Positions 20,990 through 32,129 are shown, counted from the stretch's first letter. The stretch is 64,000 nucleotides of DNA from Daphnia pulex (GCF_021134715.1 NC_060024.1:5084001-5148000); one strand, 5' to 3'. A program made the numbers and translations. The notes: generated from the sequence alone by a model not told the origin.

Positions 20990-22686
20990 TACCGACACCA
21001 GACGATGTTTGGTGGAGCCTTCTTGGGCATCCTTCATGTCGAATGTTATCGGTTCCATCTAGAGAAATCTGAAAAAAAGAAAGAAAATGTTTTTGCTCAT
21101 CAGCAGATTCCAATACTGAATTTCAAACCTCGAAATGGTTATGTGGTAACTGATGGCGACATTCTCCACAGCCCACATTGTTTCCTCGTTGTTGCGTTCG
21201 ATGTAATTCTTGACGTGGAAAAAATCGAAAAAAACCTCTCCATACTCTGCACACACAAAAATGAGAAACTCAGATTCATTGTAAATAATAAAAAATATTC
21301 CAGCGGTTCAATATACTGACCCAATTCAAGTCGCAGTGAATTAAAAGCGTAGTTGACGGCTCCGAGATTGTCGAGGAGTACGACGATGCAAAGAGCAGGT
21401 TGCTGTTTCTTGGTCAGATGTTGATGGGTAGGCTATACATTTTGGTGGAGGAAGCTTTTCAGCTGTCGGAGAAACAGTTAAAGAATATTCTGTAACAAAA
21501 TAACTTGTCAAAAAGGTAAATACCTTTAAGGCCCAGTAGGAGCGAGGCTGAAGGAGGCCGTGAGATTCTGCCGTGAAACTGGCCCAGGGGAAGCAATACC
21601 ACGGCGTCTTTTGCATGACGACGGACATGGATCAATGTTCAATTTATTCCAAATTAAATAAAGCGCTTAAGTGAATTACACGGGTCCATAATTTCCAGAT
21701 GACAACCGAGACAGAGGTAATCCATGTCCAAAGTTTCGGCCTTGATCCTGTCCACCACAGCTGGTTGAGTTTTCAAGCAAAAATAAAAGATACAATTTGA
21801 TAGACGAATATTTATTACCAATGTTGCAATCCCGCGGGTCGTAAATGAGATCATCTTCTTCGCGGAATTGTTTTTCTTCTTTTCCTTCTTGTTGTTGCTG
21901 CCCTGAAACACTGACAGGCTCTTTTTTCTCGTTAGCGATCCTCTTTCAAATTGGTGTTGGTGTCTTTGATCCGGCAGTCGATGCTGGAACGTTGCAGCCA
22001 TTCCGAGAACTCGTCCAAGACCACTGGAATTATTTTTCAGGAATAAGTGTTGATAATAAAGGTTGACGTATTCATAGAAAATTAATCACCATCTCGACTG
22101 TTGTTGCTCTTTGACGACGCCAAGAGTTTGATAGCCCACGTCTTCAATTTGTCAGCCGTGCCTTTAACTAATTTCTTCTGATCTCTGTTAAAGGCGACTG
22201 CCTGTGGATTAAAAAAAAATTAAAAACGTTTGATGTCAAGAATTGGCAATAAAAATTTGTAGTCGTTTAAAACCCGCAGGGCTTCCAAGACTCCTCTTTC
22301 ATAGAGACTGCTGCAAGCTTGATTTAACAGACTGGCCAATCGGTCAACATCTGACACGGCTTGATGGCCGCCGAACCCAAAATATCCAGTAACTAGTCGG
22401 TTTTCTCGGAGGTGGCAGCCCACACTCCCACAGTCATTGTGAGTAACAACGATTCTTTTATGGTAATATCGACAAACGTGAATAAATAAAATAACACGAA
22501 TAACATTATAACAATGGAAAGACGATCAGAATTTCTCAAATGATAATTAAAAATTCCGAAAAACAAAAACAAAAAAACAAACAATTTAGGCCTAATATAG
22601 AAGCGTGACTTACCGGGCCACCAAGGCCAGCCATCTAATTTAGTCCAGACGATTGTCCCCAGTCGAATGCAAAGGAGTTCCATCAT
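20990..22686 (-). pseudogene. PWWP-domain gene, decayed, unit 1 copy
   Basis: The first coding exon (22614-22686, reverse strand) begins MMELLCIRLG and continues TIVWTKLDGWPWWPG up to a GTAAGT donor. This is the start of a PWWP domain, which reads methylated histone H3 on chromatin. Further downstream on the same strand an exon near 22090-22200 reads FNRDQKKLVKGTADKLKTWA. Another at about 21836-22030 has VVLDEFSEWLQ and then, after a one-base frameshift, a Gln/Glu-rich stretch ending EEDDLIYDPRDC. Next come DYLCLGCHLEIMDPC (about 21680) and, near 21055, MEPITFDMKDAQ. The helical part may be a TFIIS-N-like helper domain, but that is a guess. Frameshifts suggest the copy is not functional. Confidence 0.55.
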
Positions 22687-24599
22687 TTAAATTTTATCCA
22701 CCCTGATCGGTCATTGTTATAGCGCCATAATATTTGTCATATCGGTTCATTATATTCTTAATAATAAATAACAGTGGGCTCTATGCCTTAATTATAAAAT
22801 TGAACCAACAACCGAGCTCGATCCATCCCAATTTCTTAAATTGATACTAAACCTTGAGTCCATGACCCTGTCATTATATTACCCTAAAACACGAATATAA
22901 ACGACAAGGACTCAGAATTATTATACACACGCTTGCCTTATGATTGGGATTTATGAACAATTAGTATAATCTAAGCTATAATGTATATGGACAGTTATGT
23001 TGCAATTATAGTAGCATAATTTTTTTTATCTACGTTATCAGTCTTTACGCGTCAGCCTTTGTTGCAACACAACAGAGGCAAACATCAGTGATTTGACTGT
23101 TATTAGTTAGTGGATTCATGTCGACATAATTGGTCACCCAAAGAAAACTTTAAAATGTCATAAAAATAAAAAACCCGGGGGATTTTTTATTTTTGAATAT
23201 CTTATTGATGAATTAGGCAATTTGAAATTTTTAAAAAATCGTATTGCTCACACGATACAAAGTTATATTCGATTTCCCTTATTGTCCTATAAATAGGATA
23301 CAACCACCAATGCAAAATAACAGAACCTATTCGATCTTTCGTCGATCCAATGGCTAAGTCGTACCACACCGAGACACTCATCGTCTTCTTCTGCGCTTTT
23401 TTGTTAAGCGTCACAAGTGGCCAACATCAAAATCACTTGCCGCAAACGAAAGACGACACTAATCTTCGTTTAGAATACGTATGAAATTTCGAAAAATAAA
23501 ATTTTACATTTCTTTAATGTTTTGTTTTGCTTTTTTAGGAAACTTTGAAAACTCGATTCGAGAGCATCGAGATTCAATTTGACCGGCTGAGAGAGGAAGT
23601 CCGACTGCTAAAAACAAAGGCTAGCGAAAAAGATTTCCATACGGATGATGTCGCCTCATCTAAAGGTGGAATTCCAAGATCTTGCCATGAAGCCCGATTG
23701 GCTGACCCTTCATTGTCCACCGGCGTGTACTGGATCGATCCCGACGGCCAAGGTGTTGGAGACGATCCCATGCAAGTAAATTGCGACATGTCTTCAGGTA
23801 GGATATGGCTATAGCCTAATAGCCTACCTATATAATTGCTGACCGTTTTATATTTATCTTGATATTTATGGTACACAATTTTCACTATAAGCTGCGTTTT
23901 CTATATTCGACAGGAATGACAATTATTGGACACGACACCGAAGCATCGACAAACGTCGGCCATTGCACAGATCCCGGCTGTTATACGAAACCAATCGTGT
24001 ACCAAGCATCTCACTAAAACAGATCACAGCCCTTACACAACTTTCATCAGATTGTCGCCAGTCAATTAAGGTTCATTTCGAAAGATAATTCGTCGATCAT
24101 AATATTTTATTCGCCAATAAAATTTTATGCTATGGTATACAGTACGAGTGCTACTCAGCTCCTCTGCAGTTTGATGGCGTCGAATATTCCTGGTGGAGTG
24201 ACCGGAACGGTAACGAGCAATATTACTGGCACGGTAACGATAACTCCACGCATATGTGTTTGTGTGGAATTGCAAATATGTGTGCCGATCCTAACAAAAA
24301 CTGCAACTGTGACGCCGCCGTTCCCATCAACTTAATTGACGATGGTATGCTGAAAAATGAATTAAATTGATCCTGTATGAAATATATGTTTTACTTTTTG
24401 ATTTACGTACATAAACAGGTGAGATAACTGCGAAAGAAAGTTTGCCCATCACACGTTTGAATTTTGGAAGAACGATCCATGCAGCGTCGAGTGACATTCA
24501 CACTTTAGGAAAATTGAAATGCTCCGGCCAGAAGTTGGTCGACGGAATGCCAACCTCTTGCGTGGAATTGTGGCAGATCGGTCATGTCCTCAACGGCTT
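22519..24599. repeat. Tract identical between units 1 and 2 (first copy)
   Basis: Read by eye against 44962-47042, this 2081-base tract shows no difference and a constant offset of 22443. The base before its left edge already differs (A here, C in unit 2), and the codon at its right edge is TTG here and TTA there. Both flanks are visibly diverged and carry indels. The tract covers the PWWP first exon, the intergenic region and C1q exons 1-5. Confidence 0.85.
23288..23295 (+). promoter_or_regulatory. TATA box of the unit 1 C1q gene
   Basis: TATAAATA within CCTATAAATAGGA lies 55 bases upstream of the start codon, a normal spacing for a short 5' leader. It is duplicated at 45731-45738. Confidence 0.6.
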
Positions 24600-25179
24600 G
24601 TACTTGATCAAGGGCGCGTCTCAAGTGGAAACAGTATATTGTGACTTTAGCAAAACTTCAACCGACGCAGGTTTGTTCAGACTTGAATTGAACTTAATCA
24701 GCATGGAATAACATCAAAGGTTTTACGCAATAGGATTTGAAACGTGGATTGGCTTTGCTGATGTCAAATCATCATCTGTTTATTTTTATGTACAGAGGAA
24801 TACGACTTACTCAACTAACAACACTGTCGTTCCATTTGAAATCACAAGAACTAATGTGGGAAATGCCATGGACCCTTTAACTGGAATATTCACAGCACCA
24901 AGACCGGGGAAATATTTTTTCGGTTATTCTGGAATTGCTGATGTCACTCAAGGAACCAATTTTGCACGCGTTGATTTACAGTTGAATGGTGTAAGGATTG
25001 CACAAGGATATAGTCACACCACTCATGATACATTTGCACACCAATCCACTTTGGAGCTGAATAAAGGAGACCAAATAACACTGTTCTTGGTAGCCGGAGC
25101 TATTCACGACAGCCGTTATCTCTACACAAATTTTGTCGGCTGGTTAGTCGAAGAAGATGTGTTCAACTTCAATGTGTAG
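23350..25179 (+). CDS. Secreted fibrinogen-like plus C1q-domain protein, unit 1; apparent frameshift in exon 3
   Basis: Six exons can be joined at GT-AG borders: 23350-23478, 23539-23797, 23914-24070, 24143-24344, 24419-24670 and 24734-25179. They predict about 480 residues. There is a signal peptide (LIVFFCAFLLSVTSG, cut near residue 24), a coiled-coil region (about 44-73), and a fibrinogen-like module of the contactin-associated/neurexin IV type (about 86-270; GVYWIDPDGQG, YSWWSDRNGN, CNCDAAVP, LPITRLNFG). A further short cysteine module follows (about 275-332; CVELW, VYCDFSK), then a C1q domain (about 335-480; GIFTAPRPGKYFF, FVGWLVEED). C1q proteins usually trimerise and bind ligands in innate immunity. 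Exon 3 carries what looks like two extra bases at about 24010-24014, giving a stop at 24015-24017 after 163 residues. The poly(A) signal AATAAA is at 25343-25348. Confidence 0.78.
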
Positions 25180-26052
25180 TGATAGCTGACATATCATCAT
25201 ACCAAAAATCCAGTTGTGATTCGGATAGATTCCTTGCGATTCCTCGCGATTCCTCTATAGTAAATTGAGTAGAAAGTTTGCTTCAAATTTTTTAATGGTT
25301 ACTGTAACTGACATAGGCTATTATACGATTGAAAAATAATACAATAAATCAAGTGTTTCTGATGTTTATTTCTTGTTCCGACAGCAAAAATTTAAGTCAA
25401 TAACATTTAAATCGAGGAAGAAAGAAAAACAAATAACGACATCATTCAGATAGAAGGAATCTACTAGCCTATTGAAGATGGCTGGACTACACAATAAATG
25501 ATGGGTAAATAATAACTGCCCACAAACTGATTTTGTTCTTAAAGTCGATGATGACATAAAACCGACGTATAAGCCCATTTCATCAACACGGGTGTCGCCA
25601 TGACGTGTGTGTACTAATAATTAACGTTCAAATTAATCTTCAACAAAGAGCTCAAACGCGGCACGGCATTACCAGCGAACCAAGCGGCTGAAAGCCACAA
25701 CTAGTCTTTTGTGTCAGAATGATTAGCGGTTTTACCTAGTTTTACGTTGGGTTTTACGTATTCTCACATTCTGTCTGCTAGCCGCTAGGATTTGATTGTC
25801 AAACAAGCAGTGTTTTTTATTATTATTTGCTGTCTCTCAATACCATGCTCAATACCCATGCTTGTAAGTCACATTTTGACAGTTCGGGTCGACGTTTTGA
25901 CATTCAGGCCCGGGTCTACTCATGGAACGTCATATACAACTGGTGTCTCAATCCAAGTAAAGTTTTATGATACTATAATTAAATACTTTTAAAAACCAAT
26001 AAAAGTTTTCAAATATAATTCCGCATCCTTAACAGCCAATGAAAAATGCAGC

Positions 26053-27620
26053 ATGGAGGTTGATCAACCTGTTGTTCAAGATTCAAGAAAACATGAGCCT
26101 TACACACCTGCCCCACAAGCTGTTGATCTCACTCCGTCACTCCTGACAAATGTGGTGTTTTGAAAGAAATCAAGCAGGCAGGAACTGGCAATGGACTGCT
26201 CAGAGCAAGAGCATCTCAGTCTACTACACAGGCTGTTTGACGAAACATGGAACTTGATTCCAGTTTGGACAGCTAGGGGAGAAATTAAAATTCCACCTTG
26301 GCAAAGGTACTTCGGCATTATAAGTTATAATTGAATGTGATGAATTTGTGGTTGATTTTTATGAAAATATTTTGTGTGGAAATATCTATACAGGCAGTGT
26401 ATAATAAAGCCGTGGAACCTTACTGGTGTAGCTACCATTGAAGCGTGGAGAGGTGGCAGTCTTGTAAATTGTAAATCCAATTATGCCTGCAGAGAAAATG
26501 AAAACCCACCTAAAAATTCCTCAGAAAAGCCACAAGATTGCTGGTGTTTGAGGTATGATTGTGATCTATACTGTTCATTTTTATCTAAATTCTGTAATTC
26601 ATATTTGTGTTTAGGTTGGAGGAATTTTAAATCAAACCTTGAAAGTTGGCAGTGGTTATTCAAGTCCTAATAAAGAATGCACTTGTTGAAGGTATTTGAC
26701 TTTCTTAATCAAAATATATTTATTGTGAAAATTTAAAAGTAGTTACCTTTTTCTCCCTTCATCTTTGTAGTTTCACTGGTCGGTCGACACGGGGACACGG
26801 TATATTTTATCAACAGTATTTAAGTTTCAATCTTCGAGAAGGTTTAGAGCACAACATTCCTGACGGTGTTGAACATGCTCTGTTGAAATTCAAGAAGCAA
26901 GAGAGGAGCTTGATTAAATTGACACCGGCTCTGCCAGTAACGAGCAACTCGCTGTTCCATACACAACGCCAACCTCGAATGCAAGATTGAACTCAAGAGC
27001 TTCGAAAAGGCTAAAGAGAGCTGGAAGAGGTTAAACTCTGCAAGGAAAAAGGAATCAATCATTTCAAAAGGCCTAATACGTGGCCAACAAACGACTACTC
27101 CAAAATCGTCCCCTCCTCGAGTTTGAACAAAGTAATTTTGCTTTTCACATCAATTTGAATTCATTTTATTAAAACATTTCATTTTCACTTCATCAGCTCT
27201 TAAAGACGAGAAAGCTACAGAACGAGAACAGCTTATGTTAGCAACACAATCAATCAGTCCATGTGCTGTTTAAAGTGAAGCGATTTCTGTGCAATTCGTG
27301 ATCAATGCCAAAAGGCGCTAGAAATGGACCCAAAAATGAAAAAGGTTTATTCCTCGTTGCCAGGTAACGTAGAATTTGACGAGCAACTTTTTTTTATTTA
27401 TTTCTCACAGATTTTGTCTCTCCATTTGTAGGCACTTGTGGGCATCTACGAGCTGGAGGAAGCCAAGAAACATTTCGAGGCGATTCTCCAACTTGATTCG
27501 ATTATCAAGGCGGCCACCAATCAAATGGTGATCTGCAACGCAAGATTTGCAAGCAACGCGAAACGGACAAGAAATTGTACTCTAGCATTTTCAACAAGAT
27601 GGACGTAAATGATTGACAGG
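26053..27620 (+). pseudogene. FKBP4/5-type immunophilin pseudogene, copy B
   Basis: It has the same composition as copy A: an N-terminal MEVDQPVVQDS frame, fragments of two FK506-binding domains and TPR pieces. In this copy the N-terminal reading runs further before breaking (EPYTPAPQAVDLTPS), and the TPR exon near 27440-27620 has different indels. Copies A and B thus decayed partly independently after duplication. The broken isomerase domain and repeated stops rule out a working co-chaperone. It follows the C1q gene by about 870 bp. Confidence 0.82.
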
Positions 27621-27639
27621 TTAAACAAAAAGAATGAAG

Positions 27640-28005
27640 GCAAATGGCTTTACGGTTGGTGGGACGAGTCGACGAAAGGTGTCTAGCTATACGCTGATCT
27701 GGCTCTAATCGAACGAGATAAACAAGAAGCTGTGGAACATTTAAAGGTCGATCGTAGGAAAATTAATGCAGATTTTTTCAAGCGCTACTGGCAGGAAACC
27801 CAATATCGTATCAGTCAACGGGAAGCCGCTGAATGTGAATGAAAATGACGGTATGGAAAATAGTGAAATAGCTTCTTCCTACCAAATAGCGGAGTCTACA
27901 GAAGCACCAAACGACAATCAGATGATCTTCGTTAAAGGTTTTCGCGATGCTTTTGCACTATTTGAATTTATGAAATTTAATTTTGTGTCTCATCTTTTCA
28001 AATAA
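27640..28005 (+). pseudogene. Unrecognised ORF remnant following the FKBP pseudogene, copy B
   Basis: In one frame (about 27690-27842) this copy preserves a charged helical stretch, IERDKQEAVEHLKVDRRKIN followed by ADFFKRYWQETQYRISQREA, up to a stop. The overlapping ORF from 27766 gives the acidic segment ending NDNQMIFVKG. After an AG at about 28100, GSVEVVSATVVYLTSDM continues. It is probably a multi-exon gene remnant. I do not recognise the family. Confidence 0.35.
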
Positions 28006-29457
28006 AAATTCTGGATTTGGCGGGTAAATTTAATAATTGAAAATGGAGATTCTATCGCAGTTAACGAACCGAAACCTACCCACTAATGAAAAACTTTTTA
28101 GGAAATGCTGGCTCGGTTGAAGTTGTCTCAGCCACCGTCGTATATTTGACTTCTGATATGCAAATTAATATCACGCTATAATGGAGACATGGCGATGGAA
28201 GCCAAATTCGTGTATCATTCAGCTTAAAATAACAAAACAAAACAAAATTAATTTAACTCAATCTGTATAAGTATAAGTATAAATGTAATCTGAATAAGTG
28301 TAAATTTTTTCCCTCTTGTGAGATGGTTTTCTATGGCCTTTCAAAGTGTTGTTTAAGCTTTAAGTCTACCAATCCGATCACTTACTAAGTTTTACTCCTC
28401 GGTCAGTGTCATCTGTAAATGATCCTTCACTTTAACTTTAGTTTTGATTTTTTAAAATTCTATATTCCCAACCACTGCTTACATCACCAGCACTCCTGCT
28501 TTCTAAGAAGTGATTGATAGAAGCTAGATGACTAGAGATGGTACTTGACAACACTGTTACACAGATAAGTTAATGGAAATATAGGCGTCAGATATATATC
28601 CTTGGCAATCTTATCATGCATTAAGTTTCGTCGTTGAATACCCTTTTTTTTATATAATAGAAAAAGGAACAGCAATATGCCCATTGTTTTTTATTCACAA
28701 TCTTCATTCAACAAATCAATCATAATATGACATAAGGCTGTTCAACGTTATTGTGACCTTACCCTTGCTTGAACTTTATTTTCTCAGTATCGCTTGACCT
28801 CTATTTTGTACATGTTATCATTTTTGCCTTCCTAGAACTTTATTTATAATTTTTTAGCACGTAGAATATCAATTCCCTTGGCGGCAATAAACTTGGCTGA
28901 CCTCATTGGATTCATATAAATAGTTGGTTGGTTTCCGATCGCCGGCAGTAGCATTCAGAGACGTTTAGGTGACCAGTCACATTTAAATTGAGACGAAAAC
29001 GGTCCTCTGGTTGTAACCCTAGTTTTTTTTTGGCCAGCGATTAGACAACGAACAAGCCGGCAGACACATAGATGCATAGGCCTACTATTCAACTCAACCA
29101 AATATCGCCACCCTTGATGCCTTTAGCTACGATCGTGTGAAATTGTGTGAAAGAACTGCAACCGATTCCAACCCCTTCCAGTTGAAAGCACTATAAATTA
29201 GTCGAACCTTTCAGCTGGAAGACTAGGATAGGGACGAGTCTTTCACACGGTGTTAACGATCGGCAGCATAGCCTACGTAAGTAACGGCCACCGAACGTAC
29301 GTTCGCCCCAGCAAAAGTTGGGGAAGTTTCCACCCACCCACCCAACCTAGCCAGAAGGCATCCTGTCCTTCTGACACAGCATTGCCAGTTTTGAAAGGGG
29401 ATAGCCAAGGAAAGATTCGAATTCATAGTTTAGCAATTTTTACAGTATAAGTAAGCA

Positions 29458-29580
29458 ATTAGTAGCCCAGTGGGTATAGCGGTTGATTCCCATTAGAGTA
29501 GTATTAGGTTCAAACCTGTGCAGGTCTTTATCCATTTTTAATCATTTTTCCTTGTATTTCCTATATTTTTAAAATGAAAT
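29458..29580 (+). mobile_element. tRNA-like SINE head
   Basis: GTGGGTATAGCGGTTGATTC resembles an A box and GGTTCAAACCT (29508-29518) resembles a B box, spaced as in polymerase III promoters. The acceptor and anticodon stems do not fold as a normal tRNA, so a SINE head is likelier than a tRNA gene. No clear tail or target duplication is visible. Confidence 0.45.
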
Positions 29581-29582
29581 GA

Positions 29583-29731
29583 TGGAATGCCTAGATTCTA
29601 TAAAAAATGCGAGTTTTTTCTCATTTTTTAAACAAAATCTGAATTTTTTTTTTTCTAAGTCCTTTCCAAAGAAAAGTCATTGGTTAAAATGAAAAAAAAA
29701 CTCGCATTTTTTACAGAATCTAGGCATTCCA
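29583..29731. repeat. Hairpin insertion with about 45-bp arms
   Basis: The left arm starts TGGAATGCCTAGATTCTATA and the right arm is its reverse complement ending AGAATCTAGGCATTCCA, with one substitution and a length change in the T run. The spacer is about 58 bases. It abuts the end of the helicase remnant, where copy C has uninterrupted coding sequence. Confidence 0.8.
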
Positions 29732-30880
29732 TGGCGGCCACGAGTCGTTCGCGATCTTCTCTGGGATCGAGCACTAAGGAGTGAAAGGTAACCGGAGTCC
29801 CGTTGGTAAGTCCTCTCCTGGGGTTAATGTTGGACATGAGGAAACCAGGAGCGCCGGCCACAAAGATACCTTTGAACTGTGGTGACGTGGCGTAGAGGTA
29901 GTTTGTTTGAGTCTGGTTCAAGCCGTTGCCAAGGATGGCAATGATGGGTTGAAACCAGACGAGTCGGGGACAATTTTGCTGTTGTGCCAGCATTAGCAAC
30001 TGGTGTTTGTTGATGCGGTAGCACTCTTCGTTGCTGGTACTACAGTAGGGGCCATCATCCAAGTCGGGTCTTGTGCAATATCATTTCTGGTAATGACTTT
30101 TAAACGGTTGATGGTGTCCATCGATCTTGTTTTAGGATCGCTAGATGCGGATCTGAGTTTATTAAGAAACTCGATATGTTCTTGATCGTTTTGCGCTCGC
30201 ATTTGTTGAGTCACTTCAATTTTGCGGAATTGGCTGAAAAATTGAGCGCCTCGAGTGCTGGGCCCGGTCAATGCGGTGTGAGGATTGGGGGGAGCTTGAG
30301 CGCTGACAGACTTCAGAAGGGCGACGTACAACGATTCGGCTGACGCTACTGGTGGTAGTTGGTTGAAATCTCCCATGATGATGGCTACGTAACCGAAAGG
30401 ATGGTTGTCGCCCATCATTTGTTGCATGCGACAGTCATCTTGGGCGAAGAGTTCTGGTCCCACGAAGGAAATCTCGTCGATCATTTTGCACACCATCGTT
30501 TCATGTTGCGCTCGTTCTTGAATGTTGGCCAATTTCATGGCGTTGAGTTTCGGCAGAAAGGTCCAACTGTCGTGAAAGATGGGAATCGAGGCGAAGTTGT
30601 GGGTAGATCTTCCGTGGGGAGTTCTTCTTCGTGGGGAGTTCTTCCGTTGGGTAGATTGCTGGCCGCGATGCCAGTGGGGGCGACGCAGGCCACCGTGAAC
30701 TACAGTGCGGCAGCGGGTTCTTTAATGCACTCGGCAAGGAATGACTTTCCACTGCCGGTTCCTCCACGCACGAGCAGACGGAAGAATTTCGGTTTCGGGC
30801 CTTGGCCATCTTTGAAGTGCCGGAATTTCTCGAAGTAGGTGTTGGCCAGATTCCATATGGCTTTTTTAGAATAATTTAGT
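29732..30880 (-). pseudogene. Helitron-type Pif1 helicase remnant, unit 1 copy
   Basis: Reading the minus strand, the order is an N-terminal stretch IWNLANTYFEKFRHFKDGQG, Walker A GGTGSGKS (about 30745-30770), ACVAPTGIAASNLPNG, the Walker B region with IDEISFVGPELF, GDFNQLPP, RKIEVTQQMRAQND and a C-terminal region with FLMSNINPRRGLTNGTPVTF. These are the ordered motifs of SF1B Pif1-like helicases as found in Helitron Rep-Hel proteins, where the enzyme unwinds DNA during rolling-circle transposition. Lesions include an in-frame TAG just after the Walker A helix, a local duplication near 30600-30660 and a frameshift near 30030-30060. The C-terminus is lost at the hairpin insertion. Confidence 0.85.
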
Positions 30881-30899
30881 TTATCAGATAGTTGCGTAC

Positions 30900-31594
30900 C
30901 TTGAGGGAGGTTTTGGTTCGTTGTCCAAAGTCAGGGAACGACGTTCGTCCAATCGAATTCGATTCAAAACAAAAATTCCCGTAAAATTTGACGAATATAT
31001 CCTCACGCTGTACCGGCCTTGGCAAGTAGAAACCGCTGATGAAAGTACCTTGCTGGGATCAACATTGTGGAACGACCTCTGCCAGTACATGCACACCCTA
31101 GAACACGGACGCAATTAAGAGGGTCCATCATACCTCGATCGCATCCGCTCCAAATGGTTCACCAACGCAGCCTACGAACTGCGCATCTTCGGCGAAGATA
31201 GAACAGCGGCCAGCAAGCACCGTTGCCAGTGCAATGGCCAAGTAATGGAACAAAAAAGATAGAAGCGAGTATCTACGATCGACGCTCGAAACTCAAGAAG
31301 GATCGACCCTCCTTTCAAACGAGATTCGTTTCGGCGGCTCAAGAAAACATCAACATCTTGCGCGAGAGAGTTTCGGCCGACGACCTGTTGGAGAGAGCCA
31401 ATCACTCCCACTTGGAATACAATCAAGCCACCGCGTTGGCTCTGCGACGCCTCTTCCAGCCGCCAGAACATCAGCGAGCGACGCCGCGAACACCCACCTC
31501 AGCCAATCACATGCTGCGATCGGACAACGACGACAACAACATCCACGGCATTTTAGCCCGATTGAGAGCCGACATCATTCACCGAAATCCTTAG
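30900..31594 (+). pseudogene. Unrecognised basic ORF pair next to the helicase remnant
   Basis: Two plus-strand frames follow each other. The first (30921-31118) contains DEYILTLYRPWQVETADEST and ends at a stop. The same frame then stays open from 31119 to about 31260. The second (about 31256-31594) contains RRSKLKKDRPSFQTRFVSAA and a Gln/Arg/Asp-rich tail, ending at a TAG. Codon use is not random and the minus strand lacks comparable ORFs. It might be the linker of a Helitron protein lying between the Rep and helicase parts, in inverted orientation, because LTLYRPW resembles a motif of that region. I would not rely on this. Confidence 0.35.
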
Positions 31595-31694
31595 GTCCTT
31601 TAGACATGAGTATCTGTGTTTCATAATGATATGAAAATATACGAATGAAAAGCCGATTAGTATAGAGTTTTGGGATATTCAAGTAGGTGTATAT

Positions 31695-32076
31695 TTACCG
31701 CGAAGGGGGATCTATCAGGAATTTGAACGTCGCATTCACTCCTCGCCTTCCTCGTTGTTTGGGTCGATTTTTTGTTTTTTTCCAGCGTTTTGGAATGACG
31801 TCAATGACAGCCACGTATTCGTAAAGACTCAACAAGTTTAATTCGCCACCTGGGTAGGCGTAGTAGATATGTTGAAGAACGGCGACGATTTTCTTGTCGC
31901 TGACGTAGATGGTGGCTGTGAAGACGATGCTTACGCCCGATTGGGTCGCAAGTCGGTGTTTGTCTTGGGGGAAAGAGCACCAACCGTTTGGTTTGGTTGA
32001 AAAATTCATCCTGCGTTAGATCGTCATCTACGCTGTGAATCACCACGGTGTATTCATGATCAGAATGGTGGTTCAA
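31695..32076 (-). pseudogene. Possible Helitron Rep-helicase linker remnant
   Basis: The minus-strand frame contains DKKIVAVLQHIYYAYPGGEL followed by NLLSLYEYVAVIDVIPKRWK. A proline or glycine residue followed by EL, three residues and SLYEY resembles a conserved stretch between the Rep and helicase domains in animal Helitrons. An upstream frame has FFNQTKRLVLFPPRQT. It lies about 0.8 kb upstream, in coding sense, of the Pif1 remnant on the same strand, which supports a common origin. No catalytic motif is present. Confidence 0.4.
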
Positions 32077-32129
32077 ATAGTTTCTTTATTCGATGTTGGA
32101 GCTGCTGTCGTTGTCATCGCTGATGATGT

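Larger units (their letters stand above)
25841..29275. repeat. Duplicated FKBP block, copy B
   Basis: It matches positions 1 to about 3290 of the window and about 48640-51865 at high identity. Copies A and B share exactly the same first bases used here (ATACCATGCTCAATACCC). The match ends at about 29275, within CGATCGGCAGCA. Beyond it the copy lacks the hairpin element and the following 1.1 kb seen in copy C. The stretch from 28006 to 29275 holds no supportable gene. Confidence 0.88.
18905..30880. repeat. Segmental duplication, unit 1
   Basis: It can be aligned with 41113-54395, starting at CTTCTCTCATGAGATCTCAC. The content is non-coding DNA (18905-20990, with no supportable gene), a PWWP-type gene on the minus strand, a C1q gene on the plus strand, an FKBP-like pseudogene and a Pif1-type helicase remnant. 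Divergence varies along the unit: it is clear in the first 3.6 kb, absent between 22519 and 24599, then clear again. A fragment at about 20600-20790 resembles 22360-22500 within the same unit, which indicates an older internal duplication. Confidence 0.88.

Noticed and set aside
23574..23885. Minus-strand ORFs across C1q exons (also 24066-24275 and the unit 2 equivalents)
   Set aside because: They lie antisense to well-supported exons and run across introns.
29458..29530. Functional tRNA gene
   Set aside because: A and B boxes are present, but the stems do not pair as a normal tRNA and it lies among element debris.
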